In this document: piece after piece, positions 14,839 to 18,177 of the stretch
Layout: each line of letters starts with the position of its first letter
Numbering within the stretch: the first letter of the stretch is position 1
Assembly: GCA_030639305.1 (NCBI GenBank)
Contig: DAOWCY010000147.1
Location: 1-18,177, forward strand
Origin: JAGLQA01 sp023135565
GTDB lineage: Bacteria; Acidobacteriota; Aminicenantia; UBA2199
Length of the DNA: 18,177 nucleotides
Direction of reading: 5' to 3'
Position numbers and translations under genes: made by a program
The notes under the pieces: generated by a model
Databases searched by the model: none
Seen by the model: only the letters and a program-made list of their open reading frames with translations
Told to the model about the DNA's origin: nothing

Positions 14839-15366
14839 TCACAGGCCCCTATCGGCTGCGGACGCCGTCCGCCTACGCGCCCGCGCCCGCTTTATGAGTG
14901 CCGGGCAGAGAAAGTTAATCTTAATGCCGGCTCTTTCAAAGGCGTCCCGGAAATCCCACCAATCACTATCCGTGGCATTATATATCACAGCATTAAATTT
15001 ACTCGAAATAGCCACGGCAGCGAATTTCCTGTCGCTGCGGTCAAAATCTTTTAAGTTCTCAGTCCCAGGAAACTCTTCGAACTCTCTTTCCGGGTGGGCC
15101 GTTATTTTTACCTGTTCGCATATAGAATCATTCCACTGGTTGTTAAATATCCATTTAATAAAGGCATCACCCAAACCGGGCTGCCCGGACAAACTACTAT
15201 GTTTAAGATATTCGTCGATAATTAATCCCAACGAATCTATAGAAATTTGTTTTTTTTGGACATCGATGAGAAAATTTTGACAGGCAAAAACGTCTTTCTC
15301 ACCTGCTCTTTCATGCTTCCCGTTGGCTACCACTAACACATTGGTATCGACGACAAAACTATCCAT
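14839..15366 (-). CDS. PIN-like nuclease paired with the DUF3696 ATPase
   Basis: Encodes 175 residues. The PIN-type beginning VVDTNVLVVA places the first acidic residue at D7. Later candidates are D51/E52 (LIIDEYL), D109/D112 (FDRSDRKFAAVA) and D133/D135 (NATDSDWW), the order seen in PIN nucleases. Family assignment is by motif; sequence in between is unlike the DUF3368 protein in this window. The start ATG overlaps the end of the ATPase gene by 8 bp, so the two are translationally coupled and presumably act together. The last 15 or so residues (RARARRRTASAADRGL) are encoded by a GC-rich stretch containing the 15-bp palindrome also found at 11131, so the C-terminus may have been extended by a repeat insertion. 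Likely a ribonuclease effector controlled by the ATPase (inference). Confidence 0.75.
   Translation of the reverse strand: MDSFVVDTNVLVVANGKHERAGEKDVFACQNFLIDVQKKQISIDSLGLIIDEYLKHSSLSGQPGLGDAFIKWIFNNQWNDSICEQVKITAHPEREFEEFPGTENLKDFDRSDRKFAAVAISSKFNAVIYNATDSDWWDFRDAFERAGIKINFLCPALIKRARARRRTASAADRGL
14858..14872. repeat. Palindrome GCGGACGCCGTCCGC, copy 2
   Basis: Identical to 11131-11145. Here it lies within the last codons of the PIN-like gene and is flanked by a short GCGCCCGCGCCCGC run, quite different in composition from the rest of that gene. Confidence 0.55.
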
Positions 15367-16735
15367 TTGTCTTTCGTCTCTGTATGGCTTGCGACATGGC
15401 GGTCAGTTCACCCATTTCATCACCAAAAAAGTTCTCGGGCCAATTCCTGATGTTCCCGTATTCATCTACATCTAACTTTTCTAAGTTCGATTTCCCCCGG
15501 CTGGTCTTGCAAAAATATAATGCCGCCGATTCGCTGCTGAATCCCTGCTCCGCAATACGTCTCTGCAGCCGCTTTAAAAGATGCTCGCTGTGGCTTTCGA
15601 GGATAATCTGGATATTTTTGTTTTCGATGGCGTCTATAAACACATCGGCTAAACCTGCCTGCACTTTTGGGTGTAAATGGATTTCAGGCTGCTCGATAAT
15701 TAATGTAGATCCCGCGGGTACATAATAACACAGGGTAATCACCGGCAGTATCTGGGATACGCCGAAACCCACATCGGTTATAATAACTTCCGGGCTTCGA
15801 GGGGTCAACTTTAACGAAACCCGGTACAGGTTGCCACCTTTTTCTATTTTGTGAACTTTAAATTCATCGATCAGTCCCAATTCTTTCAACCAATAGGCCA
15901 CATATTCTTCAACTGTGAATCTTTTCCTACCCCGTCCTCTTCCCCTGGATATCTTTTCGCCTCTTTCCCTGGATACCAAAATGGCGTCTATAACCCGTTC
16001 TCCGCGCCTGCCCATGTCCGCGGGCTGCGCACCGGCCCAGATATACTGCCTTTTCGGATAATCCCTCAGCGGCCCTAAATAATAAACCCCGGCAAAAAGT
16101 TCCTCGAATTTTAATTGTAAATCCGACAAAAAACCGGCATTCAGATAATAAGCTTTTACCTGGTCCGGGAACCCGTAAAATTTAATGGGCACCGGCAAAT
16201 CCCATGCCCTGCCCTGGGGGCGTTTAAAGCCGAATTCTTTTTCATTTCCATTCATCGCTTCGGCGGATATGTTGTAGGCATCCCGGTCTTTCTTTTTTTT
16301 CATCCGGAACCGGTAATCATCGAACTTGTATGATAAATCCTCAACATATACCCTGCCTTGTGGGGTTTGCTTTATATTTGCATTGAAACCCAAATTCTTC
16401 CCACTAAACAGGGCCGCATTTTTTTTTCCCGGATCGAGAATTTTAAAGGGTTCCTCAAGCTGCCATTCGATTTCAAAGCCTAAAGTTTCTTCTATATTAT
16501 GGTTAAATATTATATCTTTGAATGTACCCAATTCTAAGTAAGATTTTTCGTTTCCAAAATCGAGCACCTGTGATCTATCTGAAGATTCCGTGGTTTGCTT
16601 TAATAGGAGTAAATGCTGTAAAAGGCTGGTCTTGCCCGAACTGTTGGTGCCGAAAAAACCGGTCAATTTCGAGAAATGTATATCCCCGGTGGATCGCCAT
16701 GACTTGAAATTATCGATTTTTAGTTTTGTAATCAT
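15359..16735 (-). CDS. SMC/OLD-like ABC ATPase with C-terminal DUF3696
   Basis: Encodes 458 residues. It starts LKIDNFKSW, as AAA_15/AAA_21 proteins do. Walker A is GTNSSGKT (29-36), followed by LLQHLLLLKQT. An ABC signature-like GFGVSQILPV is near 323-332, Walker B with IEQPEIHLHP near 347-356, and the switch His in LESHSEHLLKRL near 379-390. The end, DEYGNIRNWPENFFGDEMGEL (about 424-444), is a clear DUF3696 signature. No TOPRIM nuclease domain follows, so nuclease activity, if any, would come from the overlapping PIN-like gene. The ATG has GAGGAA about 6 nt upstream. A promoter is not obvious; the right copy of the 94-bp inverted repeat lies just upstream. ATPase plus nuclease pairs of this kind are frequent in phage-defence and toxin loci (inference for this pair). 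Confidence 0.88.
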   Translation of the reverse strand: MITKLKIDNFKSWRSTGDIHFSKLTGFFGTNSSGKTSLLQHLLLLKQTTESSDRSQVLDFGNEKSYLELGTFKDIIFNHNIEETLGFEIEWQLEEPFKILDPGKKNAALFSGKNLGFNANIKQTPQGRVYVEDLSYKFDDYRFRMKKKKDRDAYNISAEAMNGNEKEFGFKRPQGRAWDLPVPIKFYGFPDQVKAYYLNAGFLSDLQLKFEELFAGVYYLGPLRDYPKRQYIWAGAQPADMGRRGERVIDAILVSRERGEKISRGRGRGRKRFTVEEYVAYWLKELGLIDEFKVHKIEKGGNLYRVSLKLTPRSPEVIITDVGFGVSQILPVITLCYYVPAGSTLIIEQPEIHLHPKVQAGLADVFIDAIENKNIQIILESHSEHLLKRLQRRIAEQGFSSESAALYFCKTSRGKSNLEKLDVDEYGNIRNWPENFFGDEMGELTAMSQAIQRRKTNG

Positions 16736-16766
16736 AACAATTTCCTCGCTAACTTGTTAAGTCAGT

Positions 16767-16860
16767 GTGCCGGTACATGGCGGTAATGAACAACATCTTT
16801 TACACGTTTCAAGTTCCCACCATTAGGCAGCTTTTTTTCAAGCTTCGTCTTGAAAAAAAC
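16767..16860. repeat. Right copy of the ~94-bp inverted repeat
   Basis: Reverse complement of this stretch aligns with 13277-13370. It carries the same hairpin, TTTTTTTCAAG (16832-16842), 6-nt loop, CTTGAAAAAAA (16849-16859), a perfect 11-bp stem with A/T tails that could terminate in either direction. It sits 31 bp upstream of the DUF3696 ATPase start. The following 16861-16982 shows nothing recognisable. Confidence 0.6.
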
Positions 16861-16982
16861 ATTGTATAACAAAATATACCAAAATACCACCCTTTTGCTT
16901 CTTTATTTTACTCTTCTTGCGGCTGGATATAAGCCTCAACAGTGCGCAGATACTCCCTATTTTCTGCCGGACACGGTCGATG

Positions 16983-17411
16983 TTAAACCTGGGCATCTAA
17001 AACCTCTCTCAAATAAGTCCCGGATAAATATTGAAAATCAAAGTACTCCTGCCAGGTACGGCATAAAAACTCCTCGTGAATATCTTCACGCTTCGAAAAC
17101 AAAAGAACGCCGTTAGTCACACTGTACCTGAAACTCACCGGGGCATCGTTGATAACTTTCACATCTACAGGCACATAGCGGTTGAAACTTTTTCCCGGTT
17201 CTACCTCTTTTTCCAACAGCAGGGAGGTCTCCAACTCGTAATCCAGGGTATCTATTTTTTTTATCTTTTTTTCGTCCAGGTAGAGCGCAATGTCTATGTC
17301 TTTGAAATCATCCCCTTCCTGTAAAAAAGTACCCGGGATGTAAGCAAATAATATCTCTCCCCTACCGGTCAGGCAGTTCTTTATATTATCTATTATTACC
17401 TGTTTATTCAT
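16983..17411 (-). CDS. Minimal nucleotidyltransferase (MNT/MntA-like), orphan
   Basis: Encodes 142 residues. The catalytic motif of the fold is present in altered form: PGTFLQEGDDFKDIDIALY (26-44) in place of the usual GSFxxG...SDIDL, with both acidic residues D38 and D40 kept; a third acidic residue is likely D83 (VPVDVKVIN). Length and the C-terminal helix (WQEYFDFQYLSGTYLREVL) fit MNT proteins, which normally act as antitoxins that AMPylate a HEPN RNase. No HEPN gene is next to it on either side here, so it is an orphan or the partner is elsewhere. GGGG/GAG just before the ATG may serve as a ribosome binding site. Confidence 0.75.
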   Translation of the reverse strand: MNKQVIIDNIKNCLTGRGEILFAYIPGTFLQEGDDFKDIDIALYLDEKKIKKIDTLDYELETSLLLEKEVEPGKSFNRYVPVDVKVINDAPVSFRYSVTNGVLLFSKREDIHEEFLCRTWQEYFDFQYLSGTYLREVLDAQV

Positions 17412-17420
17412 CTCGCCCCT

Positions 17421-17450
17421 ATTATACCATTACCGGGCAGTAAAAACCAA
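17421..17450 (-). promoter_or_regulatory. Probable promoter of the nucleotidyltransferase gene
   Basis: TATAAT on the minus strand at 17421-17426, 9 nt before the ATG at 17411, with TTGGTT at 17445-17450 and an 18-bp spacer. The -35 overlaps an AAAACC/GGTTTT inverted repeat (17443-17457). The implied leader is only about 3 nt. Confidence 0.45.
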
Positions 17451-17544
17451 TAGGTTTTACATAATCCGATCCCGGTCGATGGAATGAGTGAGGGACTGCG
17501 CCTGGACGTTTGCCCCCGGCAGGTGGGAGGGTTTTGACTAATAC

Positions 17545-17871
17545 TTATTTACTTTGCGGTTTAGTTAGCTGTTTTACAGGAGGAAAACACTCCTGGCAGG
17601 GTTCGTATCCTTTTTTCTTGGCTTCGACCGGGGTGACTTCCTTTGCTTCGATGGGGGAAACCTCTGTGCCTTTAATCAGTTTGCAATCTTTTTTGTGGAA
17701 AATTTTGTCTTTTTCCGTGATGAATACGGGATTATCTTTCACATTCTTACCTTCCTGGATTTTTGCTTTTGCGCATTTCAACTTGGCCGGGCATTTGCCG
17801 CAGTCCTGGCCGTAGGCGAGGCCGCCTAAAAAGAACAAAACCAACACACTGATAATGACTATTTTTTTCAT
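17545..17871 (-). CDS. Small exported Cys-rich protein with Ada-like metal-binding motif
   Basis: Encodes 108 residues. A signal peptide (MKKIVIISVLVLFFLGGLAYG) is followed by C24, C27 and C33. The second half, FITEKDKIFHKKDCKLIKG ... VEAKKKGYEPCQECFPP, has H59, C63, C92 and C95 in the spacing of the small Cys-type metal-binding repeats similar to the Ada N-terminal zinc domain and those appended to some secreted nucleases. No catalytic domain accompanies it. Good AGGAG 7 nt before the ATG. It would act outside the cytoplasm; function unknown. A perfect palindrome lies about 35 bp upstream. Confidence 0.7.
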   Translation of the reverse strand: MKKIVIISVLVLFFLGGLAYGQDCGKCPAKLKCAKAKIQEGKNVKDNPVFITEKDKIFHKKDCKLIKGTEVSPIEAKEVTPVEAKKKGYEPCQECFPPVKQLTKPQSK

Positions 17872-17901
17872 TTATATTCTCCTATGTTGTGGGACTTCGG
17901 T

Positions 17902-18132
17902 TTAGAATACTATTCTATAAAAAAAATCAGTAAAAAGCAAGAGCTTTTTTTGTAAGTGTTCAGTTTTGAATAAATCGGTCCTCAAATAGTCCATTCCCGT
18001 TTTGTTTAGTGCTTGAAGGGCGGATAGACTCAATTTTCCCAAAACTGAATAGTTACCATCAGCAATTCTCTTTTTGAAAAATTTTTCCATAAATACTACT
18101 GAATTTTTCCTGTATAGAACCAGATATTCCAC
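17902..18132 (-). CDS. Doubtful small hypothetical ORF
   Basis: Encodes 76 residues from a GTG at 18132 or 62 from the ATG at 18090 (MEKFFKKRIADG...). Neither start has a ribosome binding site. The protein is Leu/Lys/Phe-rich and mainly helical, with no recognised family. It could be a real small gene, or the remnant of a longer gene whose 5' part lies beyond the window. Same strand as the Cys-rich protein gene, which begins 30 bp downstream of its stop. Confidence 0.25.
   Translation of the reverse strand: MEYLVLYRKNSVVFMEKFFKKRIADGNYSVLGKLSLSALQALNKTGMDYLRTDLFKTEHLQKKLLLFTDFFYRIVF
17903..17917. promoter_or_regulatory. Palindrome TAGAATA-C-TATTCTA upstream of the Cys-rich protein gene
   Basis: A perfect 7-bp inverted repeat around one base, 32 bp upstream of the ATG at 17871, where an operator or -10 would be expected. 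It also overlaps the stop codon of the doubtful ORF at 17902-18132. No clear -35 was seen. Confidence 0.35.
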
Positions 18133-18177
18133 TGCGAAAACAATCTACCCCTTTTATGACATGTGACGGCAAGAAAA

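Noticed and set aside
14640..15280. Several plus-strand ORFs with repeated LVRFTLRFVL-like segments
   Set aside because: The repetition is the 42-bp DNA tandem repeat read in open frames, and the remainder is antisense to the PIN-like gene.
16850..17116. 88-residue plus-strand ORF with a signal-peptide-like N-terminus
   Set aside because: TTG start inside the inverted-repeat hairpin, no ribosome binding site, and it overlaps the end of the nucleotidyltransferase gene in antisense.
11362..17411. Calling the whole segment a prophage or integrative element
   Set aside because: No integrase, phage structural, conjugation or tRNA/attachment site was seen, so only a conflict-gene island is claimed.

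Overview
The window looks like a chromosomal segment of a diderm bacterium of moderate GC with AT-rich, repeat-laden gaps. Evidence for two membranes is a lipoprotein adaptor, two RND permeases and a secreted protein with a beta-rich C-terminal domain. Consensus-like sigma70 promoters (TTGACA or TTGAAA, 17 bp, TATAAT) are easy to find. The style (archaeal-type AAA ATPase family, abundant MITE/REP-like repeats, PIN and Fic genes) reminds me of uncultured lineages such as Aminicenantes. That placement is recollection-based inference, not demonstrated.

Layout. Positions 1-2540: a degenerate repeat at the edge, then a large minus-strand gene for an 801-residue exported protein of unknown function. 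Positions 2541-3148: a repeat-rich gap with GTTGCA-type direct repeats and a 27-bp inverted repeat. Positions 3149-10913: a minus-strand tripartite-efflux operon, read adaptor, RND permease 1, RND permease 2. The adaptor and permease 1 share an ATGA overlap; permease 2 is separated by a 218-bp gap filled by two inverted copies of a REP-like unit. No outer-membrane channel gene is present. Positions 10914-11361: adaptor promoter, a MITE-like element, an 18-bp palindrome and the broken 5' end of an ATPase gene.

Positions 11362-17411 form an island of small conflict or toxin-type genes: a UPF0175/DUF3368 (PIN) pair, an XRE-Fic protein, an ATPase_2-family AAA protein on the plus strand, a two-gene unit of a DUF3696 SMC-like ATPase with a PIN-like nuclease, and an orphan minimal nucleotidyltransferase. 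The most striking regulation is at the Fic gene: a perfect TTGACA-17-TATAAT promoter whose spacer is a 16-bp palindrome, with two further copies of that palindrome upstream, all centred exactly 29 bp apart. The Fic protein carries its own HTH domain, so autorepression is the simple reading.

The ATPase_2 gene and the ATPase/PIN unit converge on each other and are bounded by an inverted repeat of about 94 bp (13277-13370 and 16767-16860). This makes a 3.6-kb convergent cassette that could be a transferable unit or could reflect a shared upstream promoter module. The plus-strand ATPase and the UPF0175 antitoxin both have a -10 box ending exactly 6 nt before an ATG, as expected for leaderless mRNAs. 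The end of the window holds a small exported Cys-rich protein and a doubtful short ORF. I saw no tRNA, rRNA or CRISPR array.
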